From NCBI GenBank assembly GCA_963850605.1, contig CAWKLX010000008.1:62001-126000 (forward strand): a DNA stretch of 64,000 bases. The letters are read 5' to 3'. Position 1 is the stretch's first letter, and each line of letters starts with the position of its first letter. Shown here piece by piece: positions 44,302 through 53,292 of this stretch. The notes beneath the pieces are model-generated. The model was not told the origin of the DNA and did not search any database. It worked only from the letters and a program-made list of their open reading frames with translations. Source of the stretch: BOG-908 sp963850605. GTDB taxonomy: Bacteria > Pseudomonadota > Alphaproteobacteria > Acetobacterales > Acetobacteraceae. Position numbers and translations under genes: made by a program.

Positions 44302-45097
44302 CCAAACACTCCACCAAGATCGGGGACGAAAGCCGGGCCAGCAGCACATGCGGCAAGGTCAGCGCCGCCAGGCCCCAGAAAACGCCCTGAGTCGCCGCCC
44401 AATCCAGCCCGCCATGCCGGGCGGACGCGGCCAGGGCCGCGGCACCGGCAATGATGACGGCCGCGCCCAGCGTCACCAACCAGGGCGACGCGCGGCAGTC
44501 GGCCGGCAACGCGGCGACATGCCGCGGACCGTGAACCGCACAGAAATAGACGGTGAAGGCGACCAGGGGCGGAAACGCCTGCAGGCCCAGCACGGCCGCC
44601 TGCTCGGCGCCCAACCGCCATCTGCCGGTCTGGACGATCGCCACCCCGGAGCCGGCGATGCTGACCGCCACCGCGCACGCGCCAAAAAACCTGATCGTGC
44701 CGGCATCCGGCACGGCCACACCCAGGGTGCGCAGCACCAGCCCATATTGGCCAGGCCAGAACAAGGCAGGGGCCAGGACCGGGATCACGCCCAGCGCCAA
44801 TATGGCCGCGGGCACGCGTGACAGGCCCAGGGACCGCGCGTCCTCGGCGCCGAAATGCCAGACCGCCACGCCCACGAAGACCAGCATCGCCGTCCCCGGC
44901 GCCAGCATCGCGCCCGCACCCGCCACCGCCATCAGCCCGCCATAGAAGCCGCCGAAAGCGAACGGCCATGCCCGCCCGAGCCGAGGTCTGAACACACGCC
45001 TGGCAACGTGCCAGTCGGTCGCGCCATGCGGCAGGCCGGAGAGCGCGATCACCGGCATGCACAGAAGAAGCTGCCAATGCAGCGACAGCGTGATCAT
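44294..45097 (-). CDS. blh: Beta-carotene 15,15'-dioxygenase, Brp/Blh family
   Basis: An integral-membrane enzyme of 267 residues that cleaves beta-carotene into two retinal molecules. The signature ALSGLPHGATDWHVARR is at the N-terminus, and further histidines lie in VAVWHFGAEDARSL and FCAVHGPRHVAAL, which bind the iron. The start ATG 45097 overlaps the crtY stop as ATGA. It lies directly after lycopene cyclase and rhodopsin, so it supplies the retinal chromophore for the pump. Confidence 0.95.
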   Translation of the reverse strand: MITLSLHWQLLLCMPVIALSGLPHGATDWHVARRVFRPRLGRAWPFAFGGFYGGLMAVAGAGAMLAPGTAMLVFVGVAVWHFGAEDARSLGLSRVPAAILALGVIPVLAPALFWPGQYGLVLRTLGVAVPDAGTIRFFGACAVAVSIAGSGVAIVQTGRWRLGAEQAAVLGLQAFPPLVAFTVYFCAVHGPRHVAALPADCRASPWLVTLGAAVIIAGAAALAASARHGGLDWAATQGVFWGLAALTLPHVLLARLSSPILVECLDG

Positions 45098-46212
45098 GCA
45101 GGCAAGGCCAGTTCCCGCAGGAAAGGCAGCTTCGGCATGCTCAGCGCCACCAGCCCGCCATCCAGCAGACCCGCCGTGCCGCCCAGGAAGCGGATCAGCG
45201 GCGTGCTGGGACAGCGCTGGAACAGCGTGGTCAGCAGCTTCGGGCCGACCTCCGGATGGGCGCGCAAAACCCGTAGAAACAGCCGGTCCATGAACCGCAT
45301 CCACCCAGGCGGGGGCGCGGCCCGCCAGCCGATCGCCGCGTCCATATCGGCCAGCAGCAGGCCGGACAGCGCCAGCGCCTGCGCCTGGATCGTGCCGAAC
45401 CCGTAGCCCGTGGAAGCACGCAGCGCACCGGCAGGCGTGCCCAGCCGCAGCACCCGGCGAACCGGACGGGCGGGCAGCGCCGGGTGCATGGGCAGGCAGC
45501 CGCTCTCCTCACGAACGACATGGAAAGCGCCGAACGTGTTGCCCAGCATGGCCAGCAACGCGCCCCCGTCTTCCGCCAGGCCGCGGTCCGGCGCCATCCG
45601 GGTCAATTCCAGCAACGCGCGTGTTTCGGAGAAAGGAAGGGTGTAGAGGAAGGTGATGCCGTCATCCGACGCAGGCCCGAACTCCATCAACCCCACGGTG
45701 GACGGGTCGAAACAGGGCCGGTCGGTCTCGATCTCCATCCCGGCGAAGCTCTGCAGCAGCCCATGGCGGGCCTGCATCTCAGGCGGCCGCGTATCGACCA
45801 CCAGCCGCGCGGTCAGCCGGCCAGCATCGGTCTCCACCCAGGCGCGGTCCGTGGCCTCGCCCACCGCGCCCGCCCTGGTCGCCGTATAAAGGCACACGCG
45901 GGGCGCCCGCGAGATCGCCTGCAACGCGGCGTCGTAAAACCGGTCGGCCGGTATCGTTTCATAAGGCGTCGCCGGATTGGCGCGCACAACCCGGCGCTGC
46001 CCGCTGGACAGCGACCAGCGCGTCCACCGCGCCCGCACGCAGGCGCCAAAACGGTGCCGGTCGTGCCAGCCGGACCAGGTGCGGTCGTTGCGGTACGCCC
46101 TGCGCGGCTCGACGATCGCCACGCGCGGGCCGCGCGGGCCGGCATCGGCCAGCAGCGTCGCCAGCGACAATCCCGCGCAGCCGCCACCCAGTATGGCGAT
46201 ATCGCACTCCAT
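45094..46212 (-). CDS. crtY: Lycopene beta-cyclase (CrtY type)
   Basis: A 372-residue FAD-dependent cyclase that converts lycopene to beta-carotene. The N-terminus has the dinucleotide-binding loop AILGGGCAGLSLATLLAD, then EPRRAYRNDRTWSGWHD and FLYTLPFSETRALLELT, typical of CrtY. It begins 12 bases after the rhodopsin stop and overlaps blh. No crtE, crtB or crtI is in the window, so lycopene must be made elsewhere in the genome. Confidence 0.95.
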   Translation of the reverse strand: MECDIAILGGGCAGLSLATLLADAGPRGPRVAIVEPRRAYRNDRTWSGWHDRHRFGACVRARWTRWSLSSGQRRVVRANPATPYETIPADRFYDAALQAISRAPRVCLYTATRAGAVGEATDRAWVETDAGRLTARLVVDTRPPEMQARHGLLQSFAGMEIETDRPCFDPSTVGLMEFGPASDDGITFLYTLPFSETRALLELTRMAPDRGLAEDGGALLAMLGNTFGAFHVVREESGCLPMHPALPARPVRRVLRLGTPAGALRASTGYGFGTIQAQALALSGLLLADMDAAIGWRAAPPPGWMRFMDRLFLRVLRAHPEVGPKLLTTLFQRCPSTPLIRFLGGTAGLLDGGLVALSMPKLPFLRELALPA

Positions 46213-46224
46213 GACCCGGCCCGC

Positions 46225-47007
46225 TCAGGCCGCCCGGCGAAGATCGTGCGTCTGCGGCCGCGCCACCTCCGTGCCGACCGAGGATTTCCGGGACGCGATC
46301 AGGTAGATCATCACCCCGTACACCGCCTTAGCCGTCAGGTCCGCCCCGGCATACCCTATCTGGGTCGACACGAACGCCACCGAGCCGGTGACGCCGAGCA
46401 GCGGCAGCACGTACACCACCGGGTAGAAGCACCAGGTCACTAACGTAATGAACCGTGCCCAGACAACCAGCGGCCGCGCGCAGGCCGGCTGCGACCGCAC
46501 CGCGTCGGCCAACCCGATATAGAGCTGATAGACGATGATCGCGAACGGAACCATCGCCGCCCCCCACCAGAGCCATCGGTTGGATGGGCTGGTGGCGATC
46601 TGGCCCGGATAACCAAGCAGCACCATCTCGGCGGCCTGCACGCCCAGCACAATCGCGCGCAACCGCGCCTGGCGGGCTGGCATGTCGAGCACAAGCACCA
46701 GGGCGATCACGATCATCGGCACCGTCAACAGCCAATCGGCGTAGCGATAGGCATCGTTATAAGGATGCCCGGTGGTATGGACGACGCTGCCCACCACCGT
46801 GAACGCGGCCTGCCAACTCTCGAAAAGGCGAAAATAATTGTAGGTCGCGGCCATCGTGACCAGGCCGATGATGGTGACCACGCCGCGATATCGCGGCAAT
46901 ACTTCGCCACGCTGCAGAAAGAAGAAGGCGGTGGCTATGCCCATGGCCCCGATGGTGAACGAGAATATATTCGCCACAAGGTCGTACTGGATCATCGAAA
47001 GCTGGTT
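46225..47007 (-). CDS. Microbial (type 1) rhodopsin, proton-pump-like with Asp-Thr-Ala motif
   Basis: A seven-helix retinal protein of 260 residues from GTG 47007, with AGGGGG 9 bases upstream; ATG 47031 would add 8 residues. The helix C motif is AYRYADWLLTVPMIVIALVL: the primary proton acceptor D91 and T95 are present, but the cytoplasmic donor position is A102 instead of Glu. Helix G has GADLTAKAVYG, with retinal-binding K227 and counterion D223. The green-tuning position is Ile. Helix B lacks the histidine that pairs with the acceptor in proteorhodopsin (Thr at its place). Proton pumping remains likely but with altered kinetics. Confidence 0.93.
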   Translation of the reverse strand, partial: NQLSMIQYDLVANIFSFTIGAMGIATAFFFLQRGEVLPRYRGVVTIIGLVTMAATYNYFRLFESWQAAFTVVGSVVHTTGHPYNDAYRYADWLLTVPMIVIALVLVLDMPARQARLRAIVLGVQAAEMVLLGYPGQIATSPSNRWLWWGAAMVPFAIIVYQLYIGLADAVRSQPACARPLVVWARFITLVTWCFYPVVYVLPLLGVTGSVAFVSTQIGYAGADLTAKAVYGVMIYLIASRKSSVGTEVARPQTHDLRRAA

Positions 47008-47393
47008 CACGCCACCATTCCCCCTACGCATCGAACTGACGATGCGATCCCCCCGCAGCAGGGAAGACCTGGTTACATTCTAGCAACGAAATGATGCCCG
47101 TTGCAGAACCGCAATAGTCGCCGTTCCGCGCCCATCCCGGTCGTCTCGATTACAAAATGGGATGAAAATTGTTTCGTCAACGAATAAATTTATGGATTTT
47201 TTCAGGTGGCGCGGCGGGTCGCCGGGCAAGGCCGTTCCCCGAGCGGGTCACGCTCACTGCACCATCGCGAGCCGCTCCCGTCTTGGACGGCAGGACCGCG
47301 CCGGTCGTCCAGCAGAAGAAAATAATCCTTTGCCTAGCTCCGCCCGTCCGTGGTCTTTGCCGGGGCGCCACCCACCGCCGGAACCACAGCCAC
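47008..47393. other. Divergent intergenic region between rhodopsin and a hypothetical gene
   Basis: About 386 bases without a convincing gene. It must carry the rhodopsin-operon promoter on the minus strand and the promoter for the plus-strand gene. In the minus direction a TAGAAT hexamer is present near 47081-47086, with no good -35 partner. No clear regulator site is seen. Confidence 0.4.
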
Positions 47394-48050
47394 GTGACCG
47401 CATACTTCCGCTTCCGCGACCCTGCCACGCCACGGCCCACCGCCGAACAGCGCCGCGAGCGGAACCTGGACCATTGCGAAAACCTCATCGAACGCGGCAT
47501 GGGCCTCGCCCGCGCGGCATCGGACCGCGCGCTCGACGAAATCTTCACCGCACCGCACGTCGCCCGCATCGCCACCTCGATGGCCGCCGAAATCGACGCC
47601 TGGAAAGACGAAGCCCGACGCCGCGGCCCCGATTACGGCAAACTCTTCACCCATCTCTCCCGCAGCGTCCGCCAGACCATGCTCTTGGAGATGTTCCTGG
47701 CCGAAGGCGGCATCCCCGAACCCGCCGCCACCGGAACCACTCAACGGCACGACGCACCCAACCCCGCGCCCAACCCGCGCCCGCACCGCGATTGTCTGCG
47801 CCGCGAAACCCTCGAATCCTTCGATCACGCGCTTCCGGCCGGCCCGGACGGCGAAGTCCTGGTCGAGGAAATCCTGATGCAAATAGGCCAAGACCTCGGA
47901 ATCGACCTCCGCAACCCCGCCACCCCAGCCGACCCCGCACCCACCGAAAACCCGGGCCGCGCCAGCACGCCCTCAGCGGACCGCCCCGCCCCCAAAACCA
48001 CCCCGAAATTGTCGGACAGAACCACCCGCCACCCCGACCGACGATGGTGA
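47394..48050 (+). CDS. Conserved hypothetical protein
   Basis: A 218-residue protein starting at GTG 47394 (MTAYFRFRDPATPRPTAEQR). The first half is helical and charged (HCENLIERGMGLARAASDRA, KLFTHLSRSVRQTMLLEMFL); the last 60 residues are Pro/Ala-rich and likely disordered. Charge pattern and codon use match real genes here. A longer frame upstream from ATG 47169 is low in protein features. Similar proteins appear in Acetobacteraceae without known function. It is divergent from the rhodopsin operon. Confidence 0.6.
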   Translation: MTAYFRFRDPATPRPTAEQRRERNLDHCENLIERGMGLARAASDRALDEIFTAPHVARIATSMAAEIDAWKDEARRRGPDYGKLFTHLSRSVRQTMLLEMFLAEGGIPEPAATGTTQRHDAPNPAPNPRPHRDCLRRETLESFDHALPAGPDGEVLVEEILMQIGQDLGIDLRNPATPADPAPTENPGRASTPSADRPAPKTTPKLSDRTTRHPDRRW

Positions 48051-48224
48051 ACACGCCGCCGCGTCGAACCCGCACAAGAACGGGCAACCCAGCCGGGGCG
48101 CCCGCGTCTCCGCGCCGCTCATCCACCGCGAGCATCGTCCACCCGAACGGAATTCGTCCGCTGGGGGTAAAGATGCTCGTCAAAACACAAGGTAAGAACG
48201 TGACCCGCGGGCTGTCCGGTCGAA

Positions 48225-49100
48225 TCAAGCTTTAGGCAATTTCGCCCGCAGCCTCCGTATCCGCCTCGCGTCAGCCTCCAGCACCCGGAACGCCGTCCCG
48301 TTCGGATGCGTGATCACCTCGCCCCGCGCCGGCACGCGCCCGGCCAGCGTGAATATCAGCCCGCCAACCGTATCGATATCCGCCTCGCGCTCCTCGTCGG
48401 TCAGCAACGTGCCGAACCGCGCCTCGTAGTCCTCCACCGGCAATCGCGCATCCAAGTCGAATGTGCCGTCCGCGCGCTCCGTGATGCGCGGCAGATCCGG
48501 CTCGTCGTGCTCATCGGCGATGTCACCCGTAATGGTCTCGACCAGGTCCTCGATGGTCAGCAAACCATCGATCCCGCCATACTCATCGACCACCAAAGCC
48601 AGGTGCACCCGGGCCGTGCGCATCTGCAATAGCAAATCCAGCACCGGGATCTGCGGCGCCACGAGCAGCGGTTTTCTCAGAATGGTGTCGAGGCGAAACT
48701 CCTCGGGCCGCCCGGCATACGCGAACACATCCTTGATGTGCACCATGCCGGCCACGTCGTCGAGTTGCTCGCGATAGACGGGCAGCCGCGAGTGCCCCTC
48801 CCGCCGGATCAGCTCCTGCGCCTGCGCCAGGGTCAAATCGACCGGCATGGCCACGATGTCGGCGCGCGGGATCATGATGTCGTCTGCCTGCGTGCCGCGC
48901 AGCCGCAACACGTTGGCGATCAGCGCGCGCTCCTGACGGTCGAGTTCCGGCACCTCGCCATCGCTCTCGCCCGCCCCCGCGGACTCGGCCACCAGCTCGG
49001 CGATCGTGTCGCGCACCCCATGGTCCTGCGCCCGGCGCCGGCTGCCGGTCAGCAATGTGCCCAGCCGGGTCAACAGACTGGCGGTATGCGCGTCGCTCAC
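48225..49100 (-). CDS. corC: CorC-type CBS-domain transporter-associated protein
   Basis: A 291-residue protein with two CBS domains and a C-terminal CorC/HlyC transporter-associated domain. The conserved CBS segments are IMIPRADIVAMPVDLTL and DEYGGIDGLLTIEDLVETI, and the C-terminal part has ADIDTVGGLIFTLAGRVP. It is linked to magnesium/cobalt efflux in enterobacteria. The ATG overlaps the ybeY stop by ATGA. It is the last gene of the conserved miaB-phoH-ybeY-corC block; lnt, which often follows, is not here. Confidence 0.92.
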   Translation of the reverse strand: MSDAHTASLLTRLGTLLTGSRRRAQDHGVRDTIAELVAESAGAGESDGEVPELDRQERALIANVLRLRGTQADDIMIPRADIVAMPVDLTLAQAQELIRREGHSRLPVYREQLDDVAGMVHIKDVFAYAGRPEEFRLDTILRKPLLVAPQIPVLDLLLQMRTARVHLALVVDEYGGIDGLLTIEDLVETITGDIADEHDEPDLPRITERADGTFDLDARLPVEDYEARFGTLLTDEEREADIDTVGGLIFTLAGRVPARGEVITHPNGTAFRVLEADARRIRRLRAKLPKA

Positions 49101-49579
49101 GCGCGCCGCCAGGGGTTCGGCACCCCGATGCGGTGCAGCGTGCGCGCCTCGGCCAGCTCCATACGACGCGCATCGCCCGCCCGCTCATGGTCGTGGCCCC
49201 GCAGATGCAGCGCCCCATGCACCACCAGGTGCGCCAGATGGTGCGCCACCGGCCGCCCGGCCGCCCTGGCCTCCCGCCGCACAGTGCCCAGTGCCAGCAC
49301 GATATCCCCGCCCAGAAATCCCCGTATGGCCGGCTCGAAGGTCAGCACGTTGGTCGCCTTGTTGCGGCCCCGGTGCAGGGCGTTCAGCGCACGCACCTCC
49401 CGGTCGCTGGAGAGCACGACGGTTCCGGCGCCCCCAGCCGCCATCGCGGCGCGCGCGGCCAACGCCGCGGCACGGGGAACCAGCGCGCGCCAGCGCCGGT
49501 CCAGCACAAGAACGGTCGGCCGCGTGGCCGGACTGGCGAAGAACCCCGCGTCAGCGGGGCTGGGACTAGGGGGTTCCAT
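49097..49579 (-). CDS. ybeY: rRNA maturation endoribonuclease YbeY
   Basis: A 160-residue zinc-dependent endoribonuclease for 16S rRNA 3'-end processing and ribosome quality control. The triple-histidine motif is clear: HLVVHGALHLRGHDHERAG. The arginine and conserved NVLTF region are also present. The start ATG 49579 lies inside the end of phoH (14-base overlap), and the stop overlaps corC. This tight overlap is typical of the block in alphaproteobacteria. Confidence 0.94.
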   Translation of the reverse strand: MEPPSPSPADAGFFASPATRPTVLVLDRRWRALVPRAAALAARAAMAAGGAGTVVLSSDREVRALNALHRGRNKATNVLTFEPAIRGFLGGDIVLALGTVRREARAAGRPVAHHLAHLVVHGALHLRGHDHERAGDARRMELAEARTLHRIGVPNPWRRA

Positions 49580-50597
49580 CCGGCTCCCGGCGGGTGCGCC
49601 CACGGGTCTCGCGGGCGGCGGTCGCGCGCTGATCATAGGCGTCCACGATGCGCCCGACCAGCGGGTGGCGAACCACGTCCCGCGTCCCGAACCGCGCAAA
49701 CCCGATCCCGGCCACCCCCTCCAGCGTCTCCACCGCATCCCGCAGCCCGGAGCGCACGCCGGCCGGCAGATCGATCTGCGTCAGGTCGCCGGTCACCACC
49801 ATGCGCGTCCCCTCGCCCATGCGCGTCAGGAACATCTTCATCTGCGCCTCGGTGGTGTTCTGCGCCTCGTCCAGGATCACGAACGCATGCGCCAGGGTAC
49901 GCCCGCGCATGAACGCCAAGGGTGCCACCTCGATCTCGCCCGTGCCCATCCGACGTATCACCTGGTCGCCCGGCATCATGTCGTGCAGCGCATCGTACAG
50001 CGGCCGCAGATACGGATCGATCTTCTCCTTCAGATCGCCCGGCAGGAACCCAAGCCGCTCGCCAGCCTCCACCGCCGGCCGGCACAGCACGATCCGCTCC
50101 ACACGGCCGGCCAGCAGCATGGCCACCGCCTGCGCCACGGCCAGGTAGGTCTTGCCGGTGCCAGCCGGACCAAGCGCGAACACCATCTCGTGGCGCGCCA
50201 GGATATCCATATACGCGGACTGCCCAGGCGAGCGCGGCCCCACCGCCCCACGCCGTGTCCGGATGGCCGGCAGGTCCGACAGCGGCAGGCGCGGATCCTC
50301 GTCGGCCGCGGCCTGCATCCGGATGGCGGCGTCCACGTCACCGGAGGCCACGCTCTGCCCCTGCTCCAATCGGCGCCACAAGCCGGTCAGGGCGGCGTGT
50401 GCGGCCTGCACACGATCGGGCTCGCCACTGATCGCCACCCGGTTACCCCGGCAGGCCAGCCTGACCCCAAACCCCTGTTCCAGCCGCACCAGGTGCCGAT
50501 CGTGATCGCCGAGCAGCAATGGCAGCAGGGCGTTGTCGTTGAAGGCCAACGTGATCGCGCGGCCAGGCGCGGCAGCGGCTTGGGATAGTTGGGTCAA
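49566..50597 (-). CDS. PhoH-family ATPase (PhoL)
   Basis: A 343-residue P-loop ATPase. A short KH-like N-terminal part is followed by the Walker A site ALGPAGTGKTYLAVA and the Walker B site AFVILDEAQNTTEAQM, with RTRRGAVGPRSPGQSAYM between the KH and ATPase parts. It starts at TTG 50597, overlapping the miaB stop as TTGA, which is why the longer upstream frame is rejected. Such PhoH/YbeZ proteins act with YbeY in ribosome maturation, and the two genes overlap here. Confidence 0.93.
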   Translation of the reverse strand: MTQLSQAAAAPGRAITLAFNDNALLPLLLGDHDRHLVRLEQGFGVRLACRGNRVAISGEPDRVQAAHAALTGLWRRLEQGQSVASGDVDAAIRMQAAADEDPRLPLSDLPAIRTRRGAVGPRSPGQSAYMDILARHEMVFALGPAGTGKTYLAVAQAVAMLLAGRVERIVLCRPAVEAGERLGFLPGDLKEKIDPYLRPLYDALHDMMPGDQVIRRMGTGEIEVAPLAFMRGRTLAHAFVILDEAQNTTEAQMKMFLTRMGEGTRMVVTGDLTQIDLPAGVRSGLRDAVETLEGVAGIGFARFGTRDVVRHPLVGRIVDAYDQRATAARETRGRTRREPDGTP

Positions 50598-51964
50598 GCG
50601 CAGGCCTTCTCCTTGGGGGTTGCTCCAGACAGCGAATTGGTGTGTGCGGCCTCGATTTGCACGGGGATTACCTGGCCGATCAGTGTGTCCGATCCGGTCA
50701 GGTGAACGGGTTGCAAGTACGGCGAACGCCCGCCGATCTGGCCGGGCCGCCGGCCAGGGCCAGTGATCAGCACAGGCAGGGTCAGGCCCACGCACCGCGC
50801 GTTGAAATCGGCCTGCTGCTCACGAAGCAGGTCCTGCAGCGTGTAGAGTCGCCGGTCCTTGTCCGCCTCCGGCACCTGGTTCGGCGCACCGGCCGCGGGA
50901 GTGCCAGGCCGGGCCGAGTATTTGAAGCTGAACGCCTGGGAGAACTTGACCGCACGAATCAGGGCCAGGGTCGCCTCGAAATCCGTCTCCGTCTCGCCGG
51001 GGTGGCCGACAATGAAGTCAGACGACATCGCCATGTCAGGGCGCTGGCTTCGCAGCCGCTCCACCAGCGCCAGATAGTCCGCCGCGGTGTGCTTCCGGTT
51101 CATCGCCGCCAGCATGCGGTCCGAGCCCGATTGCACCGGCAGGTGCAGGAAGGGCATCAACTGCGGCAGATCGGCATGCGCATCGATCAGATCGTCGGCC
51201 ATGTCCCGCGGATGCGACGTCGTGTAGCGCAGGCGGCTCAGGCCGGGGATGTCAGCCAAGGCATACAGCAGGCGGGCGAGCGAGCTTGGCGCGCCGTCCG
51301 GGCCCGCGCCATGCCAGGCATTCACGTTCTGCCCCAGCAGGGTGATCTCGCGCGCACCCGCCGCCACCATGCGTCGCGCCTCGGCCAGGATCGAGGCCGC
51401 AGGCCGGCTATACTCGGCGCCCCGCGTGTAAGGGACCACGCAGAACGAGCAGAACTTGTCGCAGCCCTCCTGCACACTGAGAAAGGCGGTCAGCCCGCCT
51501 GTGGTCTGCGGAGCCGCGGCTTCGGGCAGATGGTCGAACTTCGTTTCCACCGGAAAGTCGGTATCGATGACAGCGCCGGCAGCACGGCTGGCCTGGGCCA
51601 CCATCTCGGGCAAGCGATGATAAGTCTGCGGGCCGAGCACGATGTCCACATACGGCGCACGCGCCAAGATCTCGGCGCCCTCGGCTTGGGCGACGCAGCC
51701 AGCGACCGCCAATATGGTGGGGCGTCCCTCCTGCGCCCGCGCAGCCTTGATGGCGCGCAAGCGGCCCAACTCGGAAAACACCTTTTCCGTTGCCCGGTCG
51801 CGTATGTGACAGGTATTAAGAATGACCATGTCGGCATCCTCCGGCCCTGTCGCCGGGGCATACCCCAAGGGCGACAGCACATCGGCCATGCGGGCGCTGT
51901 CATACACGTTCATCTGGCAGCCCCACGTAATAACGTGCAGACGTTTCGGCTGGCTGGAGATCAT
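50594..51964 (-). CDS. miaB: tRNA-2-methylthio-N6-dimethylallyladenosine synthase MiaB
   Basis: A 456-residue radical-SAM methylthiotransferase. The N-terminal UPF0004 domain has cysteines in ITWGCQMNVYDS, LNTCHIRD and VAGCVAQ for the auxiliary cluster. The radical-SAM site is QEGCDKFCSFCVVPYTRG (CxxxCxxC), and a TRAM domain ends the protein. The start is set at ATG 51964 (MISSQPKRLHVITWGC); the frame upstream adds a non-conserved extension. It opens the miaB-phoH-ybeY-corC block. Confidence 0.96.
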   Translation of the reverse strand: MISSQPKRLHVITWGCQMNVYDSARMADVLSPLGYAPATGPEDADMVILNTCHIRDRATEKVFSELGRLRAIKAARAQEGRPTILAVAGCVAQAEGAEILARAPYVDIVLGPQTYHRLPEMVAQASRAAGAVIDTDFPVETKFDHLPEAAAPQTTGGLTAFLSVQEGCDKFCSFCVVPYTRGAEYSRPAASILAEARRMVAAGAREITLLGQNVNAWHGAGPDGAPSSLARLLYALADIPGLSRLRYTTSHPRDMADDLIDAHADLPQLMPFLHLPVQSGSDRMLAAMNRKHTAADYLALVERLRSQRPDMAMSSDFIVGHPGETETDFEATLALIRAVKFSQAFSFKYSARPGTPAAGAPNQVPEADKDRRLYTLQDLLREQQADFNARCVGLTLPVLITGPGRRPGQIGGRSPYLQPVHLTGSDTLIGQVIPVQIEAAHTNSLSGATPKEKACA

Positions 51965-52122
51965 GGGACAAAACTTCCGGCTCGGGTCCGCGGCTGCGGA
52001 GAAGAGCGGAGCAATCGGGTTGGGCGCGCGCGCCGTCAACTGTTTCCCGTGATCGTCAAGCCGGTCTCCCGAGATACGTGCAGTCTGCACAGCATGCGCG
52101 AGTCCCGGTCAAGCCCGATCGT

Positions 52123-52995
52123 TCACGCGGCGCGATTCTGGCGCAAGGCGGCGGCACCGTCGGCCACGGCCTGCCAGGCAGCCTGGCTGAGCGCCTTGCG
52201 TGACGTGAAATCCTTCGGGTCCATGACCGTGTGGAACAGCAGGCTGACCCGCTTGCCGCGCCACTGCGCCAGCTTCCACAAATGCGGCGCCAGGCTCATA
52301 TCGCCATACCATGCGAAAACGGTGCGGCTGACGCGGCCGACGGGAAGGCCGGCCAGGCGGTCATAGACGACCGAAACGGGCTGGATGAGCGGTTCGGCCT
52401 CTCCATAGGCGGCAGCGAAAAACGAGGAGTGGAACGGAAGCACGCGGCTGCCGTCCGAACTGGTCCCTTCCGGAAACAGGATCAGGTCGTCGCCATCGGC
52501 CAATCGGGCCTGCATCAGATCGCGCTCCCGGCCAATATTCTGGCGCGCGCGGCTGACGAACAAAGTGCGGCCGAGGCGGGCGATGGTGCCGACGATCGGC
52601 CAGCCGGCTACGTCGTCCTTGGCGACAAAGCAGGCGTGCAAGCTCCCGCCCAGCGCCGGGATATCCAGCCACGAGGCATGATTGCACACATAGATGACTG
52701 GCCGGTTCCGGCGGCGCGCCGGCTCGCCCACCACACGCACATGCAGGCCCAGCAGTCGCGCCACACTGGACCAGTAGAACGCGGCGAACAGCACACGACC
52801 AGGGCCGGGCACCACCAGGAGAACCGCCTGTATGACGCAGCAGATCGGTGTAAACAGCAACACGGCGAGCACGCGGCGGCAGGCGAGCAATTGCCGCATG
52901 CTCTGGCCACGCACCCGGTCCTCGCGCAAACGAAGGCCGGGCGGGGCTGGTGTGTGCCTCACGCGGCCGGGCACGGTGGTCAGAGTCGATGTCAT
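52123..52995 (-). CDS. 1-acylglycerol-3-phosphate acyltransferase (PlsC-like)
   Basis: A 290-residue membrane-associated acyltransferase for phospholipid synthesis. The motifs are NHASWLD (HX4D), the later FPEGTSSDGSRV and PVSVVYDRLAG. One or two N-terminal hydrophobic segments (VLAVLLFTPICCVIQAVLLV) anchor it. It lies 158 bases upstream of miaB on the same strand and is the usual first gene near this block. Whether it makes lysophosphatidic acid or another lipid cannot be told. Confidence 0.9.
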   Translation of the reverse strand: MTSTLTTVPGRVRHTPAPPGLRLREDRVRGQSMRQLLACRRVLAVLLFTPICCVIQAVLLVVPGPGRVLFAAFYWSSVARLLGLHVRVVGEPARRRNRPVIYVCNHASWLDIPALGGSLHACFVAKDDVAGWPIVGTIARLGRTLFVSRARQNIGRERDLMQARLADGDDLILFPEGTSSDGSRVLPFHSSFFAAAYGEAEPLIQPVSVVYDRLAGLPVGRVSRTVFAWYGDMSLAPHLWKLAQWRGKRVSLLFHTVMDPKDFTSRKALSQAAWQAVADGAAALRQNRAA

Positions 52996-53292
52996 GACGC
53001 CACGCTGTAGGCGGAAATTGGGGCGTTTGCATGACGGGAATGTTACCGTTCAGCGAAGCCGGCATTCAGGCAAGTGCGCGATTACACGCGCCACGCGTTT
53101 CCAATCCGCTCGAGGCTGACACACGCCCACGCGCGTGAGCCGATGGGCGGTATACGCGCCGGGTTGGCAACGAGCCATTTCCAGGCAGCCCTGCACGCTT
53201 CGACAACCTCGTCATGGCCGTCCACTACATCTACGTCGAGTGCGCCTCATTCTTTCTGCACTAGGGATTAGCGGCCTCGGTTGGGCGACATA
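52996..53292. other. Intergenic region, no gene seen
   Basis: Nearly 300 bases between plsC and the phosphatase gene. Frames on both strands lack protein features; no repeat or clear hairpin was found. Confidence 0.45.
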
